A stretch of 22,895 nt of DNA from contig JAEYPN010000002.1 of assembly GCA_023410715.1 (NCBI GenBank), forward strand, positions 1-22,895, read 5' to 3'. Below, piece by piece: positions 15,656 to 22,895 of this stretch. Every line of letters starts with the position of its first letter. The first letter of the stretch is position 1. The stretch is from Bacillota bacterium. GTDB lineage: Bacteria > Bacillota_I > Bacilli_A > Izemoplasmatales > UBA1188. Both the position numbers and the translations under genes were made by a program. The notes under the pieces were generated by a model. It saw only the letters and a program-made list of their open reading frames with translations, was not told the origin of the DNA and did no database searches.

Positions 15656-16273
15656 ATGAGAATAGCAATTGGCGGAATGATCGCATCAGGTAAAAGTACA
15701 CTAGTAAATAATTTATCAAAGACTTTAAACATTCAAGCGATGAGAGAATTTGAAGCAGATGACATTGTTTTTAATACAATGTTAGATTGGCTTTATAAAG
15801 GTGTTAAAGATGTAGACATGTTACTACAAAATTATTTCTTACATCATAACTGGTCAAGTCAAAGAGATTTTAAAGAATCTTTAATTCAAGATAAGTATAT
15901 TATTGAAAATTTAATTTTTGCTCAAGATTTTCTACGAAATGATAAAGAGCAATTAGAAATCTATAATGGAATTTTTAATTGCTATGTTAAAAGTTCCTAT
16001 AAGCCAGATATTTATATTATTTTACAGATTGATTGGGAAACTTTTAAAATGAGAATTAACAAAAGAGGAAGACAACAAGAAATTGAAAACTTTAATAATA
16101 ATATTGATTACTTCAAACGTCTTATTGATGTATATATTGATAAACTTGTTGAACAGTGCAAGATATATAATATTCCATATTATGTCTTAAATACTATTGG
16201 ATTAAATGAACAAGAAACTTTAGAAAGATCATTAGAAATAATTAATGAAGTGTTTGTAGCTAAAATTAAGTAA
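15656..16273 (+). CDS. Deoxynucleoside kinase (dAK/dGK type)
   Basis: A 205-residue P-loop kinase of the deoxynucleoside kinase family, which salvages deoxyadenosine, deoxyguanosine or deoxycytidine by 5'-phosphorylation. It opens with the P-loop GGMIASGKST (6-15). An EADD pair follows at about 33-36, and a LID region rich in Arg/Lys, NKRGRQQE, lies near 140. AAGGAG (15645-15650) lies 5 bases before ATG. At the place where most family members have an ERS-type motif (the Arg binds the substrate phosphate site) this protein has ENL, which deserves attention. Size is normal for the short bacterial enzymes. It complements pdp and thyA in deoxynucleotide supply. Substrate preference cannot be read from the sequence. 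Confidence 0.85.
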   Translation: MRIAIGGMIASGKSTLVNNLSKTLNIQAMREFEADDIVFNTMLDWLYKGVKDVDMLLQNYFLHHNWSSQRDFKESLIQDKYIIENLIFAQDFLRNDKEQLEIYNGIFNCYVKSSYKPDIYIILQIDWETFKMRINKRGRQQEIENFNNNIDYFKRLIDVYIDKLVEQCKIYNIPYYVLNTIGLNEQETLERSLEIINEVFVAKIK

Positions 16274-16365
16274 ATAATAATTTTATTATAAAGATTTAAT
16301 AAGTAAAATTGCCTAATGGCACGCAATTGTATTAAGATAGGTAATAAAAGTTATATAAAGGAATT

Positions 16366-16397
16366 AGTTTGATAGAGTGCTATCGGACTTTTTTTTA
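16366..16397 (+). terminator. Terminator after the deoxynucleoside kinase
   Basis: AGTTTGATAG (16366-16375) pairs with CTATCGGACT (16380-16389), ten pairs with two G-U, across an AGTG loop, and is followed by eight Ts. Confidence 0.85.
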
Positions 16398-16475
16398 CGA
16401 TTTAATAAGTTTTAACATTTAGTAAGTATATTAATGATTAGAATCAGCCGTTCTATTATTAACAGTAGAAATAAA

Positions 16476-16504
16476 TTGTAAATATATGAAAAATAATGTA
16501 TAAT
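16476..16504 (+). promoter_or_regulatory. Promoter before the second acyltransferase
   Basis: TTGTAA (16476-16481), a 17-base spacer and TATAAT (16499-16504). Transcription would start near 16511, leaving about 150 bases before the acyltransferase start and only about four before a small reading frame. Confidence 0.6.
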
Positions 16505-16514
16505 ATTGTAATAT

Positions 16515-16631
16515 ATGCAAATTAAAAGAGGATTTAATTTAAATATTATAAGTGTAAACAAGAAAATTGACGTAAATTATTTATCTTATGAATTAAAAAA
16601 TTCTCCAAAAAATAAAATAAAAAACTATTGA
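16515..16631 (+). CDS. Possible 38-residue leader peptide
   Basis: An ATG-initiated frame of 38 codons (begins MQIKRGFNLN, ends NKIKNY, TGA stop) lies between the promoter at 16476-16504 and the acyltransferase gene. The predicted transcript starts only about four bases before its ATG, so translation would be nearly leaderless. I see no known motif; it is basic and Asn/Lys-rich, as chance frames in AT-rich DNA also are. It could be a leader peptide that tunes the downstream gene, or nothing. Confidence 0.25.
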   Translation: MQIKRGFNLNIISVNKKIDVNYLSYELKNSPKNKIKNY

Positions 16632-16658
16632 ATCTAATTTTGAAGGAGAAAATTATTC

Positions 16659-17906
16659 ATGAAAGAAATAAAAAGATTTGATATGTCAAAAAAACCTATT
16701 AAGGAAAAATGGTTTTTAACACCTATAGCCTATGGTTTAAGTTTTTCATCGACACTTTTACGGGGGTTAAAGATTAATAAAGTTAATATGGATGGTTTAA
16801 AACCACCATATTTATTACTATGTACACATCATTCATTCATAGATTTTAAAGTAACAACACATGCGATATTCCCTCATCGTGCAACTTATGTGGTTGCAAT
16901 TGATGGATTTTTAAAAAAGGAATGGTTATTAAGAAATGTAGGCGCAATGGGTAAACGTAAATTTACTCCTCAAGACATATTGCTGTTTAAACAAATTAAG
17001 TACTCATTAGAAAAATTAAAAAAGATTACAGTTTTATATCCTGAAGCATGCTATTCAGTGATTGGAACGACAGCGGCTCTTCCTTATTCACTTGCTAAAA
17101 TGGTGAAAGTTTTAAAATGCCCTGTGGTTGTTTTAAATATGCATGGTAATTTCTTAACTCAACCTGTATGGAACATGGGTATGAGAAAAGTTCCGTTATC
17201 AGCAGACATGACTCAAATTATTGAACAAAATGAAATTACTGATTTGTCAATTGAAGAGATCTACAAGAGAATTAGTACTTCCTTCCAATATGATGAACTT
17301 AAATACCAATTTGATAATAAAATTGAGATTAAAGATAAAAATCGCGCAAATGGATTACATAAAGTTTTATATCAATGTGAGTCTTGTCATAGTGAATTTG
17401 AAATGGATTCAAATGGTACTGAGATTTGGTGTAATGTATGTGGAAAACGTCATCATATGGATGAGTTTGGGCAACTTAATGCTTTAGAAGGGGAAACTAA
17501 ATATCCTCATATTCCCGATTGGTATGAAGCACAAAGAACTTCGACAAGAAAAGAGTTAGAAGACGGGACATATTACTTTGAAGATGAAGTATATATTGAA
17601 TCATTACCAAATGCTAAAGCCTTTATTTCCCTTGGGGATGGAAAACTTATTCATACGAAAGATGGTTTTAAATTGACTGGACAAGATATTAATGGCCCAC
17701 TTGTACTAGAAAGAGCGACGCCATCATTATACTCAGTACATATAGAATTTAATTATAAATTAAGAACTGATGGGGTGATTGCGGATGCAATCGTTCTTTC
17801 AACCGTAAATGACACCTATTATATTTATCCCAAAACAAAACGCGATCAGATTACAAAATTACGCTTTGCAGTAGAAGAAGCATATAAATTATTTAAAAAC
17901 GCATAA
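16659..17906 (+). CDS. PlsC-like acyltransferase with zinc ribbon and extra C-terminal domain
   Basis: A 415-residue protein. The N-terminal 190 residues are an LPLAT/PlsC domain: catalytic HX4D in THHSFIDF (His57, Asp62), VGAMGKRKF in the substrate block, and YPEACYS (127-133) where the family has PEGxxS. A four-cysteine zinc ribbon follows (Cys240, Cys243, Cys258, Cys261), then a beta-rich C-terminal region of about 140 residues that I do not recognise. Bacterial PlsC is usually about 240 residues, so 170 residues are extra. The replacement of Gly by Ala in PEG is unusual. AAGGAG about 12 bases before ATG supports the start. It probably acylates a glycolipid or lysophospholipid; the ribbon and tail may bind the acceptor or a partner. 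Confidence 0.82.
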   Translation: MKEIKRFDMSKKPIKEKWFLTPIAYGLSFSSTLLRGLKINKVNMDGLKPPYLLLCTHHSFIDFKVTTHAIFPHRATYVVAIDGFLKKEWLLRNVGAMGKRKFTPQDILLFKQIKYSLEKLKKITVLYPEACYSVIGTTAALPYSLAKMVKVLKCPVVVLNMHGNFLTQPVWNMGMRKVPLSADMTQIIEQNEITDLSIEEIYKRISTSFQYDELKYQFDNKIEIKDKNRANGLHKVLYQCESCHSEFEMDSNGTEIWCNVCGKRHHMDEFGQLNALEGETKYPHIPDWYEAQRTSTRKELEDGTYYFEDEVYIESLPNAKAFISLGDGKLIHTKDGFKLTGQDINGPLVLERATPSLYSVHIEFNYKLRTDGVIADAIVLSTVNDTYYIYPKTKRDQITKLRFAVEEAYKLFKNA

Positions 17907-18131
17907 TTCGTCTTTAATATTTGTAAATAATAAAAAGGTTGGAGTACTAACTTTTAAGAGGTGTACAAAATTTTTTTAAAATGGTTGTCCTTACACCAAA
18001 TGAATAAAATTACCCAATTCATTTAGACACAATTTGGTTTAAAAATGTGGGAAACTTAAGTAGATAAGTGTTGATTCAATAGAATCAACATTTTTCTTTA
18101 TGTATTTCTTTATGTAATATAATTTTTTTAT
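17907..18131. other. Non-coding stretch with scattered IS-like fragments
   Basis: I find no gene. TAGACACA at 18023-18030 matches the core of both ends of the IS3 element at 18.7 kb, which suggests an old IS end. The only clear functional element is the hairpin at 18069-18096. Confidence 0.3.
18069..18096 (+). terminator. Intrinsic terminator
   Basis: TGTTGATTC (18069-18077) and GAATCAACA (18082-18090) form a perfect 9-bp stem with an AATA loop and a T5 tail. It may end the acyltransferase transcript 160 bases upstream. Confidence 0.7.
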
Positions 18132-18230
18132 TGATGCTAGTATAGATATATAGACACTTCCTTTGCTGTTATTAATTATATCATAATTATTTGTCTAACT
18201 AAATGTGTCTATATATCTATACTAGCACCA
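18132..18230. mobile_element. 99-bp MITE derived from the left end of the IS3 element
   Basis: The ends are 26-base inverted repeats (18132-18157 and 18205-18230) with one mismatch; they begin TG and finish CA as in IS3 elements. Positions 18149-18230 are the exact reverse complement of 18687-18768, the left end of the IS3 element, 82 bases without a difference. The MITE is thus that left end, including its promoter, closed by a second inverted copy of the terminal repeat. It codes for nothing and would need the transposase in trans. I see no target duplication. Confidence 0.8.
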
Positions 18231-18686
18231 CATTTTAAATTCTCATCAACATCTTGTTGCCATGTTTTATTCATAAGATATTGAACACTTCCATATTTTA
18301 TATTCATTCAAATATTATACAATATTGCTGAAAATTAAACAATATTTTCAAATATAAGACAACAAACACTTGCCATAAAACTATTGGTTTAACAATGCTT
18401 TAGTAGCTCATACTTGTTAACTAAAAATATACTTGACTTATATTATATAGGATTGTAAAATAAAGGCAGGTAGCAACAAATTTAGATCATCAAATATTAT
18501 TAACAATTTTTTTACTGGCTCTTTAGTTAATTACTTTTTTGATGGTAGAATGTATTTCTATATATCTAAAGAATGTATATTAGGTAAAATAAATTTTATA
18601 TTTTTTTAGCTTATTGCTTACTTATATGAAGCAAAAAAGAAAATAGAGGTAATATTTAATGTTTAATTTATTTGCAAAACTAGACA
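18231..18686. other. Gap between MITE and IS3 element
   Basis: About 450 AT-rich bases with no convincing gene. A frame without start codon runs from about 18452 to a TAG at 18607 (its middle reads NNFFTGSLVNYFFDGRMYF) and may be a remnant. A good promoter-like sequence precedes it. Confidence 0.35.
18433..18461 (+). promoter_or_regulatory. Orphan promoter-like sequence
   Basis: TTGACT (18433-18438), exactly 17 bases, TAAAAT (18456-18461). No gene with a start codon and ribosome site follows, so it might drive a small RNA or be the relic of a lost gene. Confidence 0.35.
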
Positions 18687-18768
18687 TGGTGCTAGTATAG
18701 ATATATAGACACATTTAGTTAGACAAATAATTATGATATAATTAATAACAGCAAAGGAAGTGTCTATA

Positions 18769-19038
18769 ATGGCAAGAAGCAGTCGATATGATGATGAGTT
18801 TAAAAATATGATTGTGAATTTATACAGATCAGGTAAATCAGTTACTGAATTAATAAGTGAATATGGCATATCAAGAGCAATAGTATACAGATGGGTAAAT
18901 TTATATAGTCCTATTGAAACATCCAATGGTGAACTAACAAATAACGATGAAATTAGAAAGTTAAAAAAACAATTAGCTGAAGCAATGGAAGAGAACGAAA
19001 TACTAAAAAAAGCGGTTGCCATATTTAGGGAGAAATAA
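18769..19038 (+). CDS. IS3-family transposase OrfA
   Basis: An 89-residue OrfA. The N-terminal helix-turn-helix (SRYDDEFKNMIVNLYRSGKS, then SEYGISRAIVYRWVNLY) binds the IS ends; the C-terminal part (RKLKKQLAEAMEENEILKKA) is the leucine zipper for oligomerisation. ATG 18769 follows AAGGAAG (18754-18760) by 8 bases; a GTG at 18760 would lie inside that site. A run of seven As and a G (19005-19012), a typical slippery sequence for making OrfAB, lies 24 bases before the stop. Confidence 0.9.
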   Translation: MARSSRYDDEFKNMIVNLYRSGKSVTELISEYGISRAIVYRWVNLYSPIETSNGELTNNDEIRKLKKQLAEAMEENEILKKAVAIFREK

Positions 19039-19046
19039 CTGAACGT

Positions 19047-19916
19047 ATTAAGTTCATTGATAACTATAAAAACCAATATAACGTTAGGTTATTATGCAAA
19101 TGCTTAGAAGTTCCAAGAAGTGTTTACTATTACCATCAAACTCATAAGTTTAATATTTATCATGAAAACAATAAAATCTTAGATGAGAACATTAGATCTT
19201 TTTATGAAAGATCAAAAGGTAGATATGGTTCTCCTAAAATTGCATTTTCACTTAGAGAAGACGGTTATAAAGTTAGCCAAAAGCGAGTTTCAAGACGAAT
19301 GAAAGTGCTAGGCTTAAGAAGTATTGTCGTAAAGAAATGGAGAGCATGTGAAATTTCTAAAAATGAAGCCTATAAAGAATATCCAAATCTATTAGAACAA
19401 AACTTTAAGGCTATAGTTCCAGGAACAAAGTGGGTCGGAGATATTACATATATTTATACAAAAGACTGTGGTTGGACATACTTAGCTACAGTAATGGATC
19501 TATATGATTTAAAGATTATCGGATGGGAATATGGAAAAACCATGAGTGATGATTTATCGATTAAAGCTTTGGAAAAAGCATCAAATAATCGAAAAATTCA
19601 ACACGGAATTGTATTTCATTCTGATAGAGGAAGCCAATATACTTCAAATAAATATGAATTAAAACTAAAAGAGCTAGGCATTATTCATTCTTATAGTAGG
19701 AAAGGATATCCATATGATAATGCCAGCATGGAATCCTTTAATTCTATATTAAAGAAAGAATTGGTCAATCATAATGAGTATTTTAGTTTTAATGAAGCTA
19801 AAATTTCGTTATTTGAGTTTATTGAAAGCTGGTATCATAATAAAAGGATTCATGGTTCGTTAAATTATAGAACCCCTAATCAAACATATAAAAATTACCT
19901 TCTAAGCTTTCAATAA
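19047..19916 (+). CDS. IS3-family transposase OrfB (DDE integrase domain)
   Basis: The catalytic half of the transposase, about 289 residues from this start. After the N-terminal HTH_21-like part (NVRLLCKCLEVPRSVYYYH, GRYGSPKIAFSLREDGYKVS) comes an rve integrase core with the complete triad: Asp in VGDITYIY, Asp in FHSDRGSQYTS, Glu in DNASMESFNS, and the usual ending WYHNKRIHGSLNYRTPNQ. The frame is -1 to orfA and is open only from 19029, because TAG stands at 19026-19028. ATT 19047 is my best start, by analogy with AUU starts known in IS911; the first true ATG (19299) would lose the N-terminal domain. So the start is uncertain, the rest is firm. Confidence 0.8.
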   Translation: MKFIDNYKNQYNVRLLCKCLEVPRSVYYYHQTHKFNIYHENNKILDENIRSFYERSKGRYGSPKIAFSLREDGYKVSQKRVSRRMKVLGLRSIVVKKWRACEISKNEAYKEYPNLLEQNFKAIVPGTKWVGDITYIYTKDCGWTYLATVMDLYDLKIIGWEYGKTMSDDLSIKALEKASNNRKIQHGIVFHSDRGSQYTSNKYELKLKELGIIHSYSRKGYPYDNASMESFNSILKKELVNHNEYFSFNEAKISLFEFIESWYHNKRIHGSLNYRTPNQTYKNYLLSFQ

Positions 19917-20003
19917 AAAGTCTAACATTTTGTGTCTAAAAACTTGACCTAGGTCCATTTTGTAATTATATTGCAAATTTCATGAAAAAATTAAAACATT
20001 TTA

Positions 20004-21419
20004 CTATAAAAGAGCTTCTATTATTTTTAGACATGCATCATTAAGTTCTGAAGTATTTAGTATTTTTTTATAATTTCTAATTCCAATTATTTTATACACA
20101 TTCTTTAGGTTAGTGTTAATTTTTTCAAAGAATTTTTTTCTTTTAAAAAAATCAGTTTCACCACATATTTCTCTGTCTTTTATTATAAAGCATTCATCTA
20201 ATGAGTATTTTATATACAATAAAATATATAATCCATTTATAATTATATCTTCTTTATTATAGATATTTTTTAGTTGTTCGATTAAATGTTCATACGCTTT
20301 AGGTTCAGTCTTAAATTGTTTAAATTTTTCTTTAATACCTATTAATTCTAGTGAATATTGTACTAATGCTAAGCAATACCATGATGTTTTATTAGTAGTG
20401 TTTAAACTTCTTTCTTTAGCAAATTTTTTTATGTTTATATTCATCTTTTCATTTAATTTTTTAATTATGTAATCAATATTCTTAATTTTTTTCTTAATTT
20501 TTTCTACGTTTTTGTCGAAAAATAACTTGTATATATCATCAATTTGTTTATATGCACTTTGTTCTTTATCAAAGTTTAAAAGAAGTCCAAAAATTGTATA
20601 TAATTCATCTATATTCATTTTAATATTATTACATAGTAATATTTTTTTTCCATAATTACTTATGAAATCGTATATTTTTAAATCATCTTGCTTCTGCACA
20701 TTCTCATCACTAATCTCTAATACCTCTTCTTGAACTTCATTAAGTAATGTATAAGCAATAACGTTTGCTTGTGGTGCGATAATTCTATTGCTACTATTTT
20801 TACTATAATAATAGAAAAAACGACAATTACTAGGAATTCTTTCGATAGAAAGCAAAGAAAATTTTAATCTATGACATTTGACAGCATCAATAAATCCTAC
20901 ATTATAATTAATATCCTTTTTAAAACAAATATATAAAAATACGCATTTGCGTTTATAATCATTTGTTAAAATTCTAAATTTTAAAAGATCGTTTGCAAGA
21001 TCAAAATAATTGAATTTTTTTTGTAATTTATATTCAATAAAACAATCAATATTGTCATTTAAAAAATTAGTAATAAATGCATCTGGAATACACTCATTTT
21101 GCCACTTCAATGTTTTTTTCTTAATACCATTAAATATAGTACAGCCACTTATACTTTTTGCAAAGTTCAATAACTCATTTTCACTGTATGGTTTAATAAA
21201 TTTTATTTTGCATTCCTCGCATAAAATCGAATTTGAATTTATAGATTTTAGAAGTGATGATATTTCTATATTGCACAAATGGGCCAATGAACGCTCATGT
21301 AGAATTGAAGCTTCAATTCTACTGGAACAATAATTATTTATATTTTTAAAAAGCTCCTTTTCTTTTTCTACACTTTGTAAAAAGTTTTTATTTAAAATTT
21401 CAACAGATTTTTCCCACAT
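20004..21419 (-). CDS. Unknown protein with PD-(D/E)XK nuclease signature
   Basis: A 471-residue protein that I cannot assign to a named family. Residues 105-170 carry a pattern like the PD-(D/E)XK nuclease core: IPDAFI (Asp113), 15 residues, then FIEYKL (Glu129, Lys131), a helix (YFDLANDLLKFRIL) and a strand (CVFLYICF). Many restriction and defence nucleases have this core. Upstream are CEEC (67-70) and a helical N-terminus; the C-terminal half is helical, Lys/Ile/Asn-rich, without clear motifs. AAGGAG lies 8 bases before ATG, a good start. It stands alone, leftward, between an intact IS3 element and IS21 debris. No methyltransferase or helicase partner is visible, so a stand-alone defence nuclease is a candidate role only. 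Confidence 0.6.
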   Translation of the reverse strand: MWEKSVEILNKNFLQSVEKEKELFKNINNYCSSRIEASILHERSLAHLCNIEISSLLKSINSNSILCEECKIKFIKPYSENELLNFAKSISGCTIFNGIKKKTLKWQNECIPDAFITNFLNDNIDCFIEYKLQKKFNYFDLANDLLKFRILTNDYKRKCVFLYICFKKDINYNVGFIDAVKCHRLKFSLLSIERIPSNCRFFYYYSKNSSNRIIAPQANVIAYTLLNEVQEEVLEISDENVQKQDDLKIYDFISNYGKKILLCNNIKMNIDELYTIFGLLLNFDKEQSAYKQIDDIYKLFFDKNVEKIKKKIKNIDYIIKKLNEKMNINIKKFAKERSLNTTNKTSWYCLALVQYSLELIGIKEKFKQFKTEPKAYEHLIEQLKNIYNKEDIIINGLYILLYIKYSLDECFIIKDREICGETDFFKRKKFFEKINTNLKNVYKIIGIRNYKKILNTSELNDACLKIIEALL

Positions 21420-21492
21420 ATTATTCTCCTTTTAATTTTGTTTTAAGTTTAAGTGTCTTTAAAACTTGTTTAAGAACCCATTTTTTTATATA

Positions 21493-21510
21493 ATCTATAA
21501 ATTTGTAGAT
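21493..21510. promoter_or_regulatory. Operator-like palindrome upstream of the nuclease-like gene
   Basis: An 18-base inverted repeat with one mismatched pair (ATCTATAAATTTGTAGAT), about 75-90 bases upstream of the leftward start codon, in AT-rich DNA with several -10-like hexamers on the minus strand. It may be a regulator site. Confidence 0.3.
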
Positions 21511-21529
21511 ATGATATAAATGTTAGTAT

Positions 21530-21592
21530 AAGAGTACAATATTGTGTTCACGTAAGAATCCACAATTCTTATAATTACAATATAGTACTCTT
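21530..21592. repeat. 63-base nested hairpin
   Basis: The outer arms (21530-21545 and 21577-21592) are 16 bases with one mismatch. Inside is a second perfect hairpin, TAAGAAT/ATTCTTA (21553-21559, 21565-21571) with a CCACA loop. A short T-run follows on the right. It may be a terminator, a palindromic mobile unit or the relic of an IS end; the decayed istA begins directly after it, behind TATAAT at 21598-21603. Confidence 0.55.
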
Positions 21593-21625
21593 TTTGATAT
21601 AATCGTTATAGGAAAGAAGGTAACA

Positions 21626-22616
21626 ATTATTACATCAGTAATATTAGAAAACATTAGTAATATTTCAGATTTATCAATGTTTAGCGAAGCATATAAGAAA
21701 GGATTAATAAAATTAAATATATAAAAATTATTAAGAGAACTTTGTCATGATAGAAAAACTATTAAAAGATATTTAGATGGAAACATTCCTAAACAAACTA
21801 GAGATAGAGTGAAGTATTTAGATCAACATAGGATATATATAGTTGAAGTTTTATCAGATAAATATCAAAGTTTTAATTATATAGATCATTTATTTAAATA
21901 TTTAAAAAGAGAATTAAACGTAACTTGTGGAAGAGTAACGTTAAATAGATATATTAGAGAAGATGAGGAATTAAATATGTTATTTAAGAGAAAAAAGGAA
22001 AATAGCTTTACAGAAAGATTTGAAACAGAACCAGGAGTTCAAGCTCAATTTGATTTAAAAGAGTGAGTAAATTTAATTGATACGAATGGTGAAGCTACAA
22101 CTATATATACTCCAACATTAAGACTTGGATGGTCCAGATATAACTATAGAAAGCTTACAATTGATACTAAGGTTAAAACACTTCTATCGTTTCTAGCAGA
22201 AGCATTTGAGCATATTGGAGGAGATCCAAAGGAGTTAGTTATAGATAACCTTAAACAGTTTGTAGAAAAATCAAGCTATATTAGATACTAAATTCGAAGA
22301 GTTTTGCAAGGATTACGGAATAACAGTAAAACCATATATAGCAAGAAGACCTTAAACAAAAGGTAAAACAGAAACACAAAATAAAATTGTGAATCAAATG
22401 ATAAATTATAATGGTAAATACAAAGATATTAATCATATGCATCAAATACTTAAAATTATAAATAAAGAGGACAACGAAGATATATAACATGCAACTAAGT
22501 TTCCAAAAATATTTTTATTAAAAAAGAAAAAGATGATTTTATCCCACTTCCACCACTAGAAATAAGAAAGAAATATCATCTCACTTTAAAAAAGTTTCAG
22601 TGGATAGGCAACACTA
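21626..22616 (+). pseudogene. Decayed IS21-family transposase istA
   Basis: Conceptual translation restores an IstA: the helix-turn-helix piece LLRELCHDRKTIKRYL, then EPGVQAQFDLKE (first Asp), LVIDNLKQFV (second Asp), DYGITVKPYIARRP and TKGKTETQ (catalytic Glu), and the tail HATKFPKIFLL. It is broken by TAA at 21722, TGA at 22064, a frameshift near 22275, TAA at 22353, TAA at 22488 and a frameshift in an A-run near 22530. The start codon is also lost (ATT at 21626). The longest surviving frame is 21809-22066. No istB follows; another IS fragment cuts in after 22616. Confidence 0.85.
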
Positions 22617-22678
22617 AATAAAACACTTTTTATATAGACAAAGTTATGATACAATCCATATATAGGAGAGGAAAAACA

Positions 22679-22828
22679 ATGTCTAATAGAAGAACATACA
22701 CCGATAAATTTAAGAAACAAATAGTTAATGAGTTATTAAAAGTATTTAAAATAAAAAAATCATTGAGTTATAGATTTCAAGATAAAAATGAAATATTTTT
22801 TCCAAATAAAAATGTAGGTTTATTTTAA
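22679..22828 (+). pseudogene. Truncated IS3-family orfA
   Basis: The first 21 residues, MSNRRTYTDKFKKQIVNELLK, are a typical IS3 OrfA N-terminus; after that the frame loses all similarity and stops at 49 codons. AGGAGAGG lies about 9 bases upstream. The sequence before it (22636-22658, AGACAAA..TTATGATACAAT) resembles the promoter region of the intact IS3 element, so it is the left end of a related but different copy, cut off after about 100 bases. Confidence 0.7.
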
Positions 22829-22895
22829 GTTTAATTATTCTCCTATTGTATTTGTGATCTCTTTATTTTTCCTTTCTGATAGTTCTCCATCATTA

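Larger units (their letters stand above)
18687..19957 (+). mobile_element. IS3-family insertion sequence, IS150-like group
   Basis: About 1271 bp with orfA and orfB in the -1 arrangement. The ends begin TGG (18687) and finish CCA (19957). In both ends the sequence TAGACACA starts 19 bases from the tip and GTTAGAC follows at the same distance (18706-18724 and 19920-19938), giving about 26 of 39 identical positions. An extended -10 (TGATATAAT, ending at 18742) drives orfA. I see no matching 3- or 4-base target duplication, so the copy may have recombined after insertion. Confidence 0.85.

Noticed and set aside
18663..19076. Leftward frame of 137 codons across the IS3 orfA
   Set aside because: The sense strand codes for a clear OrfA; the frame is its shadow.
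21722..22490. Reading TGA as Trp to rescue istA
   Set aside because: TAA codons and two frameshifts also break it, and TGA acts as stop in galK, thyA and folA.
22835..22895. Possible 3' end of a leftward gene running off the window (ending NTIGE)
   Set aside because: Only 19 codons are visible and another minus-strand frame is equally open.
1..22895. CRISPR array
   Set aside because: I found no regularly spaced repeat beyond the two-copy unit at 15418-15472.
13529..22895. A prophage or integrative island with a duplicated tRNA-Ser 3' end
   Set aside because: No second copy of the tRNA 3' end and no integrase gene is seen in the window.

Overview
The window is AT-rich DNA from a low-GC Gram-positive bacterium of the Firmicutes/Mollicutes type. 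Three gene ends (galK, thyA, folA) use TGA as a real stop inside ATGA start/stop overlaps, which argues against the mycoplasma code. Shine-Dalgarno sites of the AGGAGG type, intrinsic terminators and mixed low-GC housekeeping genes would fit an Acholeplasma-, Izemoplasma- or Erysipelotrichia-like organism. The sequence alone does not settle the genus.

Positions 1-10740 are chromosomal metabolism. A leftward monoacylglycerol-lipase-like gene and a rightward ssb gene diverge from about 1.1 kb. Seven tightly packed genes (galK, aldose epimerase, thyA, folA, a PlsC-type acyltransferase, a ComEC-like metallo-beta-lactamase lipoprotein, a PAP2 phosphatase) lie between two strong terminators (1660-1691 and 8221-8260) and look like one operon. 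It joins galactose entry, thymidylate/folate synthesis and envelope lipid functions. A LacI-family regulator and a pyrimidine-nucleoside phosphorylase follow as an overlapping pair behind a CG-centred operator.

Positions 10740-13600 hold a 700-base gap rich in inverted repeats, then a two-gene operon (acetyltransferase of the condensation-domain type plus a zinc-ribbon membrane protein) and a tRNA-Ser(CGA) with its own terminator.

Positions 13600-22895 are more accessory. A small cassette starts right after the tRNA: an AbiEi-like antitoxin, an XRE-domain protein with an unrecognised N-terminal half where the AbiEii toxin would normally be, and a HIT-fold protein with a GalT-like HxHxQ motif. 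Its promoter has a perfect palindrome covering the -35 box and apparently makes a leaderless mRNA. A deoxynucleoside kinase and a second acyltransferase with an inserted zinc ribbon follow. From about 17.9 kb the DNA is mobile-element territory: a 99-bp MITE made from the left end of a nearby IS3-family element, that IS3 element itself, a lone leftward gene with a PD-(D/E)XK nuclease signature, a decayed IS21-type istA, and the start of a second IS3 orfA.

The best candidates for something undescribed are the AbiEi/XRE/HIT cassette (13.6-15.4 kb) and the orphan PD-(D/E)XK protein (20.0-21.4 kb).
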